A DNA stretch of 64,000 nucleotides from Peromyscus leucopus (lineage: Eukaryota; Chordata; Mammalia; Rodentia; Cricetidae): the NCBI RefSeq assembly GCF_004664715.2, contig NC_051083.1, positions 119,400,413-119,464,412 of the forward strand, read 5' to 3'. The position numbers and the translations under genes are program-made. Positions 12,290 to 23,500 of this stretch are shown piece after piece (the first letter of the stretch is position 1; each line of letters opens with the position of its first letter). Under the pieces are notes generated by a model that did not search any database, was not told the DNA's origin, and worked only from the letters and a program-made list of their open reading frames with translations.

Positions 12290-12910
12290 GTAACATGTAA
12301 AACATTTGTCTTTCTCTGTCTTGCTTATTTTACTTGATATGATGCTCTCTGGTTTTATTCATTCACCGGCAAAGGACATAATTCTTCTTTATGGCTGAAT
12401 AGAACTCCATTATATATATATATATATGATATTTTCCTTATCCATTTATCACTCGACAGGCATCCAGGCTGATCTTTGCTATTGCAAATAGTGCTATGAT
12501 AAACATGGATGTGCAGAAATATCTGTGGTATGCTGACTCAGAGTCTTTCAAGTATTCACCTCTGATTGGCATAGCTGGGTTGTATGGTAGTTACATATTT
12601 AGGTTTTGAGGCACTTCTGTAGTGCCTGGACCAGTTGGTGTTTTTACCAGTAATCTGTAAGTGTTCCCTTTCCTCCATACCCTTGCCAGTATTAGTTGAT
12701 ACTTGTCTTCTTAATGATGGAAATTGGCAAATTAGGTAGTTGAAATTAAAAGGTTTTGCAAAGCAAAGGAAACAGTTGAGACAAGACAACTTGTAGAATG
12801 GGAAAAAAAACCTTCATTATACACCTGACAGAGTTAATATCTAGAGTACTCAAAGAACATTAAAAACACCTAAACACTAAAACCCCAAACAACTCAGTCA
12901 ATAATTATGT
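12290..12910. mobile_element. Old L1 ORF2 fragment with inverted 5' part
   Basis: 12290-12725 reads as L1 ORF2 in antisense (for example 'tattgcaaatagtgctatga' and 'taaacatggatgtgcag'). 12735-12910 reads as L1 ORF2 in sense ('ttttgcaaagcaaaggaaac', 'cttgtagaatgggaaaa', 'gagttaatatctagagtact'). The sense part comes from an earlier part of ORF2 than the antisense part, the arrangement left by twin priming. Several stops interrupt it. 12040-12290 may be its 3' UTR. Confidence 0.65.
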
Positions 12911-12940
12911 GATTTTCAATGAATGAAGATTTGAATCTTT

Positions 12941-14692
12941 TTATTTTATTTATTTATTTTTTATTATTAAAAATTTTTCTGTTCATTCTACATACCAACC
13001 ACAGATGCCCCTGTCCTCCCTCCTCCTGTCCTCCCCAGCCTTCCCCCAAACCTACCCTCCATTCCCACCTCTTCCAAGGCAAGAACTCCCATGGGGAGTC
13101 AGCAGAGCCTGATACATTCAGTTGAGGCAGGTCCAAGCCACTTCCCCTGAACCAAGGCTGTGTAAAGTATCCCACCATAGGTACTGGGCTCCAAAAAGCC
13201 CATTCATGCACCAGGGATGGATCCTGATCTCACTGCCAGGGGCCCCTTAAACAAGTCAAGCTAAACAACTGTCTTGCTTATGCAGAGGGCCTAGTCCAGT
13301 TCCACAAGGCTCCACAACTATTGCTCCACAGTTCATGGATCCCCACTAGTCTGTTTTGGTTGTCTCTGTAGGCTTTCCCATCAGGATCTTGATGCCCCTT
13401 GCTCATATAATCCCTCTTCTCTCTCTTCAACTGGACTCCTAGAGCTCAGCCTGGTGCTTGGTTGTGGATCTTTTGGTTGTGGATCTCTGCATCTGCTTCC
13501 ATTAGTTACTAGATGGGGGCTCTATGATGACAATTAGTGTAGTCACCAATCTGATTAATGGAGTAGGTCAATTCAGGCATCTTCTCAACTATTGCTAGTA
13601 GTCTAAGCTGGGGTCATCCTTGTGGATCCCTGGGAACTTCCCTAGCACCTTGTTTCTCCCTGTTTACTTGATGTCTCCCTCTATCATGATATCTCTTTCC
13701 TTGCTCTCTTCCTCTGTCCCTGTTCCAGTTTGACCATCCCCTACCCTCCATTGCCTCACCTCATTCCCAGTTTACTCATGGAGATCTCATCTAGTTCCTC
13801 TTCCCAGGGCAATCTGTGCTTCCCTCTTAGGTTTCTTCTTGTTACCTACCTTCTCTTGATCTGTGGGTTGTAGTCTAGTTATCCTTTGCTTTACATCTAG
13901 TATCCACTTATGAGTGAGTACATACCATGTTTGTCTTTCTGAGTCTGGGTTAACCTCACTCAGGATGATATTTTCTAGTTCCATATGCATGCCTGCAATT
14001 TCATGATGTCATTTTTTCATTGCTGAGTAGTACTCCATTGTGTATATGTGCCACATTTTCTTTATACATTCTTTGGTTGAGGGGCATCTAGGTTGTTTCC
14101 AGGTTCTGGCTATTTATGAATAATGCTGCTATGAACATAGTTGAGCATGTGTCCTTGTGATATGATTGAGCATTCCTTGGGTATATGCCCAAGAGTGGTG
14201 TATCTGGGTCTTGAGGGAGTTTGAGTCTCAATTTTCTGAGAAACTACCATACTGATTTCCAAAGTGGCTGTACAAGTCTGTACGCCCACCAACAGTGGAG
14301 GAGTGTTCCCCTTGCTCAGCATCCTCTCCAACATAAGCTGTCATCGGTGTTTTTGATCATAACCATTCTGACAGGTGTAAGATGGTATCTCAGAGTCGTT
14401 TGATTTGCATTTCCCTGATGACTAAGGATGCTGAGCAATTCCTTAAATGTCTTTCAGCCATTTGAGATTCTTCTGTTGAAAATTCTCTGCTCAACTCTGT
14501 AGCCCATTTTTTAATTGGATTGTTTAGTATTTTGATGTCTAGTTTTTTGAATTCTTTATAGATTTTGGAGATCAGCCTTCTGTCAGATGTGGGGTTGGTG
14601 AAGATCTTTTCCAATTCTATAGGCTGTCATTTTGTCTTATTGACCTTGTCCTTTGCCCTTTAAAAGCTTCTCAGTTTCAGGAGGTCCCATTT
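12941..14692 (-). mobile_element. 5'-truncated L1 with target-site duplication
   Basis: An antisense L1 3' part of about 1.75 kb. The left end has a T-rich tail and 3' UTR ('cataccaaccacagatgccc', 'ctcccatggggagtcagc'). ORF2 C-terminal sequence follows (minus-strand reading of 'gagtagtactccattgtgta', 'catctaggttgtttccaggt'), ending at 'caggaggtccc'. A 12-bp perfect duplication, atttgaatcttt, flanks it at 12929-12940 and 14693-14704. ORF2 is broken by stops. Confidence 0.93.
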
Positions 14693-14917
14693 ATTTGAAT
14701 CTTTAGTATAGAGAAATTTTATAGAGAAAAATGATAGAAAAAGTCTTTGTATCTGAAAGATTCAATGGGAAGTTTTCTGAAATATGCAAACCCAAGCTTC
14801 AGGTTAACATGGATCAATACAAGATACATTGTTTCCTAAGCTGTCTCTGATATTTAAAATGTTGCCTGCTTGCAATTTTGTTCAACTCATTTGTTTTTTG
14901 TTTTCTAAATCTTGGTT

Positions 14918-15062
14918 TCATTTTGTCTTTTGAAACAGGGTCTCTCTATGTATCCATGACTGTCTTGGAACTCACAATACAGACCAGTCTGGCCTAGAAC
15001 TCAGAATTCACTTGCCTTTCTCTTTGGAGTACTGAGATTAAAGGCACACTGCCACATATGGC
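14918..15062 (-). mobile_element. Old B1-like SINE
   Basis: Antisense and diverged: 'gaaacagggtctctctatgt', 'gaccagtctggcctagaact' and 'agtactgagattaaaggcac'. Confidence 0.75.
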
Positions 15063-16813
15063 CTTCTTTTCTACATCTTATTTTCCTACATCTTAGTTTC
15101 CTTTTTGATATATTTACTGGGAATAATAAAGCTAGTTATATCTGTGGCTCAGCCTTTTCTGATAAAATTATTTCTGACTCCTTTCCCTTGCTTGGTAAAA
15201 ATAAAAAACGTTTCCCATTACATATTACAGCTTACTCTGATAGTGCTCTGAATGTTGTATCTAAGCAGGGTGACAGGCGTTTTTGTGCGTGTGTGATATT
15301 TAAGGGTCCTCCAAAAAAACAAAAAAACCAAAGAAAACCCCCAAACCTGATTGCAGCTCAGTTACTAAAGGTGTAGGACTTGTAAACTATCCATACCAGC
15401 AGTTAGCATATTCATAGAGCAATTCAAGCTCTGTGTGGCCCCTCTCCTCATGCGTGTTAGAAGTGATGATTTAGCCAGAGGGTTGCAAATCTGATTAGCT
15501 GAGATAAAATTGTTATAAATCTGGAAACCCAAATCCTGCCAGTCCTTTCACTTCTGGCCATGGTCAAATTTAAAAGCAGAAATCTTAAAATTAATTGTGT
15601 GCTAATGAAACAAAATGGCCTCCTGACAAAGCCTAAGAGAATGGAACTCTGATAGTGAAAACAATGTTTTATTACCTTAAAGTAAGATGCACTTCTTATA
15701 TAATTTTGACTTTCCTACTTTATTCATTCATGCACTTTAATCAACTCATCTATATAGTTGATTGAAGACTTCTGATTGTTATTTCTTTTACTTCCTCATG
15801 AATATAAAATCTTAAAATTGTCCTATACAAACTTTAGATTTTCTGTATATGCAAAGAGAATTAATTATAATCAAGGCTGTGACATAAGCCAGTAGTTGTC
15901 TACTGCCATAATTATTTCTACATCACAGATAATATGCTTCTTAGGAAGGTGAATTCAAAATGCCAATTTATCTAAGATAAATATGCGCGATTTCATTTTG
16001 AGCGATTTGAATTGAAGAAAGATTGTGACTCACCTGTGACTTTTCCTGAGTGCCATTTTTGCTGGATGTTCTGTCCTCACCTCAAATCACACATCTCCAG
16101 GTCTAACAGGATATTTTCCTATTTCCGTGAACATTGTCAATCTTCTGGGATTTTTCCCGAAAGGAAGATGTGTGACCTCTGAGGGTGCTCCGTCTTCTTT
16201 GTCTCTCTGTCTCCTTTGTTACTGTGCAATGCCAGCATTTCCTCTCCAGGAGCTGTAGGCGTGGAGAGCTTCATATTATTTTGACCTCATCTTTTCAATT
16301 GATTCAGTAAGCCCGAACTTCTGTACTGAACATCTATCATGGTCTAGGCACTCACTAGAAACTTAGTTTACAATGATTGAGCAATGAAAGATTGTTTATA
16401 TTCATATGTCTCACCGAGGACATGTAAAATTGCAGCTGTGATAAATGCTATAGAGATATGTGATATCACAATAGTCCTCAACAAATTAGTTTGAGTTCAT
16501 CATGGACATTTGGGAAGGGAGGCTTCTCTGAAGAAGTGACATATGGGTTGATGCCAGAAGGATGAATAGGTGTTACTGACATGAGGAAATATGGAGGAAA
16601 CTGTAAATAGTGACAGACAACAGCACATGCAAAGCTTTTATGGTAGAGTTAAATGTTAAGCACTGAGTTGTGGTGGGGAGAGGCTTCTAAGAAAGGGTAG
16701 GACCCAGCCCAAATTTACACTAGCCACTTAGGTAGGAAACCAAACATGCACAGTTAGGCTCTATTAAGTAGTATATTATTTTTACCTTGTGAGTAATGGA
16801 AAACATTAAAGGG

Positions 16814-16814
<1 letters not shown>

Positions 16815-16864
<50 letters not shown>
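16815..16864. repeat. (GA)n microsatellite
   Basis: Pure ga run of about 24 units. Confidence 0.95.
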
Positions 16865-16870
<6 letters not shown>

Positions 16871-17099
16871 ATGTGAGACACAATCAGAATTACATTTTCA
16901 AATGTTCATTCTTGTTGCATCTGAGATGGATTGGAAGGCACCCAAGAGTAGTAGTGGCAAAGACCTTACAGGTAACTAAGGAGTCTTGAGAGTGGGAGAA
17001 ACTGTCTTCTTCAGGGAAGAACACATCAATTGGTTACTCAATAACAAATGGGCATCCCTGGAAACATTTGTACAAGTAATATTATACTGACTTAGCAGA

Positions 17100-17245
17100 T
17101 CGTATTTATATATATAACAACAATTAGTGAAAAAGAGGCCATGAATTTGAAAGAGAGCAGGGAGGGGTACATGGGAGGTTGGAAGGAATAAAGGGAAGGG
17201 AGAAACAATTATATTAATCTCAAAAATAATAAAAAAAACAAAAAG
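17100..17245 (+). mobile_element. L1 3' end fragment
   Basis: Sense L1 3' UTR type sequence: 'aagaggccatgaatttgaaa', 'gagagcagggaggggtacat', then 'atctcaaaaataataaaaa' as an A-rich end. The 164-codon minus-strand frame across 16976-17470 is a shadow of this purine-rich strand. Confidence 0.65.
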
Positions 17246-18182
17246 AGGATAGGACCTGTTGGGAGGTAAGCAATGGAGAGTGAAAAAAATTAATGGGTCA
17301 AGGTGTATTTCGTGGGTATGATCTCTAGGACAAGATGGTGGATTGGTTATGGCAAGGGAGAGAAAGAATGGAAGAGGCACCCGGAGAAGGTTTGGGCTGG
17401 CATGACTGAATGGACTACCCAGTGAAGGAATACTAGAAGACCCAATATGGAGAGAAGATAATGTGTTCAAGTTTAAGGTGTGTTCAGTCTGAGGTATTAT
17501 GAGCTAGCCAAAAGATAATGCAAAGCAAATGATTGGTTCTTAAAAGCATAGAACTCGGAATGGAGATCTGCCCTAGAGAGAGATGAGATTCATTTGTCTA
17601 CTGATGTAAATTGACAGCGTAGGTGGGAAAATACAACAGAGTAAAAGGAGAAGAGGGGTCGGGACAATGCTTGGTCCAGGCAAGGAGCCAGAGGAGTGGG
17701 GCACATCTGGCATAAATAACTTCAAAGAATTTTAGCTGTGATGGGCAAGGGAGATATGGGGCAGAGGGATGTGGCATTTTCATTTTTATTGCAAGAGAGG
17801 AGAATAAGTTTTAAACGAGGAGGGAAAGGCTCATTAGGGAAAAGCGAGGCAAAGTTTGTGAAATAGCGGATGACAGGATCTAAATTACAGTTGAACTTCT
17901 GTCTGATGATCTCAATTACTTTTTCCTTTGAAGCAGGAGGCATGATTATCTGATAAACATGTGGAGGTGGTGTTTGACAATGGGGCATGTTTGAAAGGGT
18001 TATTGTAGAATAGGAGCATAAACTGAACAGAGCGAAGTAGTAGGAGGCAGTGTGGAAGGCTCATTTGAGGTTGGCGATCATGAGTTTTTAGAAGGAGAAA
18101 TGTATCCTCTTGTGACTGGATCTGTCCATGCTCAAGTGAAGGTATAGAGGAGAAGAACAGATGAGGAACCTTGGATTTCCAA

Positions 18183-18320
18183 GACAAACTTGAGCCAGTT
18201 GTGTGAACTTTCTGGTACTCCATTTCTTCATCTTTGAAATGGTGATAATTATAATATTTCCCACAAAAAGTGGTTTGGTGGATTAAACAAGATAGCAAGT
18301 GGCACAGCTCTCAACTTGGG
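18183..18320 (+). mobile_element. MIR SINE fragment
   Basis: 'gttgtgtgaactttctggta', 'tccatttcttcatctttgaa' and 'atggtgataattataatat' follow the MIR core in sense orientation. Highly diverged. Confidence 0.65.
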
Positions 18321-18520
18321 ATAAGTGTTCCATTCACAAAAGCATGTTACATCCCCTTCAGATCCCAGTCTCATCTGTATACTTTATCATCGGTACTCAA
18401 TATATACTGCCTCTCACTCCTAGCTAAACTGACATTTTCCTCCATCCACACTTGCTGCCGTGTGTCTTTGTCTTCTCCCCTTGAACTCCATCATTGCTCA
18501 ACTGTGTCCATCTTCTAAGA

Positions 18521-18751
18521 CAGTGGTTCTCAGCCTTCCTAATACTGTGACCCTTTAATACAGTTCCTCATGCCGTGGTGACCCCTCGACCACGAAGTTA
18601 TTTTCATTGCTACTTCATAATTGTAATTTTGCTACTGTTATGAATCCTAATGTAAATAGCTGATATGTAGGATATCTGATATACAACTCTTGTGAAAAGA
18701 TTGCTTGACCTCTCAAAGGGGTCGCGGCTCACAGGATGAGAACCCCTGCTC
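18521..18751. mobile_element. Short hAT-like DNA element (URR1-type), copy 3
   Basis: Begins 'cagtggttctcagccttcc' and ends 'caggatgagaacccctg'. The flanking octamers ttctaaga and ctctaagg agree at 6 of 8 and share the TCTAAG core seen beside copy 1. Confidence 0.82.
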
Positions 18752-18930
18752 TAAGGTAGCTTCTCCTCATCTTCAAGCCAGTTTGCTCTTTTGCTGCATT
18801 AGTTTTCTATTACACTTCAAAGATATATGGAGCCTGATTATATTCCATTGTTGGCTTTATTATAAATCACATCACTTTACTGTTTTGTTCAAAATGCTAT
18901 TTTATCTTTTATTTTAAAGAAAACATTTCA

Positions 18931-19102
18931 AGCCAGGTGTGGTAGCACACGCCTGTGCTTCCCAGTGCTTGGAAAGTTATGATGTAAGGATCCTGTGTTA
19001 GACTAGCCTATGTTACATAGTGAGTTTTAGGTCTGAACTAAATAGTGAGGCCTTGTCTCTGCCAAACAAACAAACAAACAACAAACAAAAACAAAAAACA
19101 CA
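18931..19102 (+). mobile_element. Old B1-like SINE
   Basis: 'agccaggtgtggtagcacac' head, 'gtgaggccttgtctctgcc' tail and a (caaa)n/A-rich end. Diverged, probably a proto-B1 or early B1. Confidence 0.75.
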
Positions 19103-19204
19103 ACTGAGCAAAATATCTCAATAATATGAAATTTCCAGGAAGAGTATGAGCTCTTTAAGGGAAGGAAACATGGTAGAAATCTTTCTGTTCCTCAGAGAAC
19201 TTCT

Positions 19205-19378
19205 TTTTTTTTTTTTTTTTTTTTTTTTTTGGTTTTTTCGAGACAGGGTTTCTCTGTGTAGCTTTGCGCCTTTCCTGGAACTCGCTTTGGAGACCAGGCT
19301 GGCCTCGAACTCACAGAGATACGCCTGCCTCTGCCTCCCGAGTGCTGGGATTAAAGGCGTGCACCACCACCGCCCGGC
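19205..19378 (-). mobile_element. Young B1 SINE (cricetid-type) with perfect duplication
   Basis: An antisense full-length B1 preceded by a long poly-T head (about 28 T). It has 'gctttgcgcctttcctggaa', 'caggctggcctcgaactcac', intact CpGs ('cctcccgagtgctggg', 'accaccaccgcccggcc') and little divergence. A perfect 15-bp duplication, cctcagagaacttct, lies at 19190-19204 and 19379-19393. Confidence 0.97.
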
Positions 19379-19902
19379 CCTCAGAGAACTTCTAATGGTA
19401 TTCACCATACTTGTGAAGTTTAACTGACTTGAAAGGGGCATAAACTATTCTCCTATGCTCTTCAAAGCAAAGTTGCACTGTCATATGAGGCGAACAGACA
19501 CTGCAATAGGGTGCTAGAAAATATTATAAATTGTATTTATTTTATCACAGCCTTTGAAATTCCTATCACACTTATTTATAATGTCTATAATACAGATTTA
19601 CAACATATACAAGGATGCATAATCAATAAATATATATTCATATGCACACACATAAATGGTCAGGATTCAAGACTTTTTGATCCTGAGGTTCCAAATAAAA
19701 CATTTTCAATCTTCAGTGTTCTAATGATTGATAGAAATTTGACCAAGGCAGCTGGCCAGAGAACTGTGAGCCCATAATTTCTTGAACCAGAAAGGTGAGG
19801 AATTGAGATCAATCTGGTCTCCATAGCAAGACCCTGCCTTGTGGGGAAAAGGGAAGAAAACGAGATTTAATTAACTCAAAAATCAAAGAAACTGTTTTTT
19901 TT

Positions 19903-20095
19903 TTTTTAATACTTTCTATGCACCAGATACTAAGCTTGATGGTTTACACATATTAACTCACAAGTGTCGGGAAAGTTTTATAAGGTAGTGTTATAATTCT
20001 CATGCCATAGAAGAAGGTGCTGAAGCACAGAGAGGTAGATGAAGGCCTTAGAGCAAGTTATGAGGCCAGGATCTAAAACTGCATCTGACTGAATC
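19903..20095 (-). mobile_element. MIR SINE fragment
   Basis: 'actttctatgcaccagatac', 'taagcttgatggtttacaca', then 'gctgaagcacagagaggtag' follow the reverse complement of MIR. Confidence 0.65.
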
Positions 20096-20503
20096 CAAAG
20101 CTGAAGTCTTGGGGAAGCTTTTTAACTTCACAGTGGAGTTTCAGTAATGGATGTGAACTAATCAGGCTATTGATTTCTTCTTCCATGAGTTTTGATAGGT
20201 CCCTTTCCAAAGGTGAATCACCTCAATCAGTGTATAGTTCTGTACAAGTGCCCGTATCTTTTATGCAGATACTATGTAATGGATGTCTCCCTACTAGTTA
20301 TTTACCCAGGGTATTATGAAAATAAGATAGAGATTTACAAAGTAGAAAATCATCTTAAGAAAAATTAAGTAATCAAACAACATGATTATATCTGATACTT
20401 ATCTCTCTTTAAAATGAAAAGAAATTATAGAGCTCTTTCTTAAAGAATTGTCTCTAATTTCTAAGGCTGAATCTAAAGTAACACATGCTTTCTGATTTTT
20501 CAG

Positions 20504-23500
20504 TTGTTTCTGAAAATATGACAATTCAAGAAACAAGTACAACTGTTTCACAGCAAATAGACTTAACAACTCCTTTCCAAATTACTGGGCTAAACCCACA
20601 GAAGACTGTACATCCATCCACAGTGTCATTAGAAAACATGCCTGTTTCTACAATCAATTTTGCAGCCATATCTTATTCTAATACAATACCCTCACCTCTA
20701 GCAACAGTGAGTGCATCAAAAGATTTAAAGACATCTATGGCCCAGACAGGTACATTTCCAGCAGATGTCTTGTTTACTTCAACATCTATCCCTCTGTCTA
20801 CCCAGAGGACACCCATTCATACTGCTACTGGCTCCATGAAAGTAACTCAACACTCAAATTTAGGAAAAACAAAGACAACAAAACTGTTGGAAGTCATGGG
20901 TACTGAAACCTTTCATCCAACTACAGCTACTGATTTCTTTGACACATCTGGAATTACCAAGAATTCTATTGTATCTGAAACTTTAACAACTAAATCCCAG
21001 TCAGCTGTTGGGAATGCAACTTCATTTTTGATGACTGAGTCAACATCCATGTCTACAACATCTCGGCCCAAACACAAATCCACAGATGTTGCTACACTCC
21101 CTACCTCTAAATCCAGGCATGAACTTCTTGTATCTTCAGCTGCCAGAACTGCATCTTGGTCCACACTAGAAGAGACTTCAGCTATTAATACTGACACTGG
21201 GATTGCATCAACCTTCCCAGCAGAGTCTTTACTTACCTCCACAGCTGCTCCTATGAATTCTGTATTTCCCGGAAATCAGGTGGCATCTACCTTGTCAACA
21301 ACTGATGCAGAAATGACATTCACAGTCCATTCAGTGTTGCCTATGAGAACCACACCTGCCCCAAGAACAGTGAAAACAGAGTCAGTATCTACAAATTCCC
21401 AAGATGTCTTTTCACCAGGCATAGAGGATGCTATATATACCCTCAGGCCTAAAGAGACCTCTTCTATGGTCTTCTCTTCTATTACATCCTCTCCAGTAAC
21501 TGGAACTCAAGGTGAACAGACAGTCATTGATACTAAGAGTACACATCTAGCCTTAACTCCCAGAACCAAACTTGTCCCTACATTGGCTGAAACTTTACTT
21601 TTCCCTACCATAGAGGGGCTAGTATACACCCAGAATACACCCACAACTGATGAGCCCATGCTTACTTTGATTTCTACGAAGTCACTTTCTACATACAATG
21701 CATCTGAATCAGGTCTCATATCTGTAACTGACAAAATTGACTATCAGTTATTCACCAATGAGACTACTTGGACTTCTAAGCCAAATCAAATCCTGTTGAC
21801 CTCTACGAATACCACCACCATACCTACATTCATGCCTAATGAAAATCTCACATCATCATTCCAAGATAGTACTACTAATACAAATAATTCATCCATGACT
21901 ACTAATATAACCCTACTTGAAGCATCCACAGATAGCAAGGGTACCACCAGCTCTGATGCTGCTACAACCAGGTATACAACAGCTCTATTCAAATCAACAT
22001 CCAGGTGGCTTAGTAATTTCTCCAGTGTCGCTGGAATCACATCTGTAACTAGTCAGCCTGAGTCTAAACTCATTACCTTATTACTGAAAAGCAACTCTAT
22101 GCCCACAGTAGCTGCAAATGAACTTTCCTCAATATCAAGGGAGACAGTTGTTCCTTTAGTGGATGTGTCTACCCTCTCTGACATTAAACCAACCTTTTCT
22201 ACTGAGAAGAGCATTTCTGAGACAACACAAATAGATACAAATGGTATGAGCACATTTGGTGTTACTATGGCCCCTCGACCAATGTCTGCAACAGCACAGA
22301 GAGTCTATACCACTGTGACAAAAGAAACCACTTCCCATCATCCTAAGGTAAAATCAACTATAGCAGCAGTAGCCAAGGTTTCTCCATTTTCAGCAATGCT
22401 GGAAGCAACAGATGAATCAGCACAAATGGTGACAGCTTCTGTCACTGTTTCCCCTTTTCCAGATAGAGAAAAATTGACTGCATTGGATAATGAAACTGCA
22501 ACTACTGCGGTGGGAGTGAGTTGGCTTTCAACAAAATTGATGAAAAGCACACCTGAGAGTTCATATGATGATACTACAGCAACCTTTAACTTGAACCATA
22601 CCTATACAGTACACCGGGCTTCGGAGATGCCTGACGGGAATTCGGCTTCATCATCCATTTCTGTGAGCACCCAGACACTCCCCAGACTTCTGGGTTCTTC
22701 AACAAGGATAATGGGAGCCACGTTTTCCACTACTCCTTCCCAAAAGACAGCTGTATCTTTGTCTGCTTGCATCTTGTCACCACAGACTGCAGCAACTCCT
22801 TCCCCGGCAACCCCTCATCCTACTACCCACAAGTTCTCACTGCCAGTTACTGTCTCTGCTGTCACCTCTCCTGCCACCACAATGGCAGTTTTTGATGAGA
22901 CCACAGTGACCCTGTCTCAGCCTTCTACTTTGGCCAGGGACTTCACTACATCTATGCTCTCAGTTGGATCACCTCTATCAACGGTGACAATGACCACAGC
23001 AGTGTTGCCATCAGTGAGTCCAACAGCTTCCACCACCAGTGATATCATGTCTACCCACAGAGACTCACTTCATATCACTTCAGAGTTCACAGAGATCTCT
23101 TCCACAACAGCACTCACGGCAGTTTCCTCCCTGAGAGAGACTTTGGTACCCTCACTGAGACCTCCCACTCCTGTGATAACTAAGGCTATAAGCACCCTTG
23201 CCTCCATCTCAGCTGACTTAGTAAGTCCATCCATACATACTCTTGTATGCTCAAGGCCTCCTCCTAGCAACATTACTCTTGTGGCCTCTACTTATGTTAG
23301 CTCAACTACATCTACATCAGGAGCAACATCATCTGTATCTCAAATTGAGGATTCAACTCATGCTTTTAGCTTTCCCTATACTTTTAGTAGTAGTGGAGAT
23401 GTTGAAATGGCTTCTGGATCCACAGAGTCATCTACTGGTGGTGAGACCATGTCCCCCCTGACCTCTGTCAATAAGCTTACTACCTCAGTAGACACCAAAT

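Larger units (their letters stand above)
139..20503 (+). other. ADGRG4 intron, 20.4 kb, repeat-rich
   Basis: It runs from gtgagt at 139 to tttttcag at 20501-20503. It holds L1 remnants, B1/B2 SINEs, three hAT-like copies, a MIR, several microsatellites and the Snrpc processed pseudogene, all listed separately. Stretches where I recognise nothing specific are roughly 1150-2250, 2650-3200, 4310-6420, 11270-12030, 15070-16800 and 17250-18180. The 350-1100 stretch resembles an ancient L1 3' region in reverse, but weakly. No further exon with a compatible phase was recognised. Confidence 0.7.

Noticed and set aside
16976..17470. 164-codon minus-strand open frame
   Set aside because: It covers an L1 3' UTR-type purine-rich stretch and has no protein-family pattern; its hydrophobic, Pro/Leu/Phe-rich composition reflects the pyrimidine-rich minus strand.
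20485..20503. ATG at 20485 as the start codon of a 1,981-residue single-exon protein
   Set aside because: The ATG lies in the pyrimidine tract of a good 3' splice site (tctgatttttcag), and the frame joins the pentraxin exon at 12-138 with matching phase. The stop at 26428 lies beyond a donor that matches the next exon's phase.
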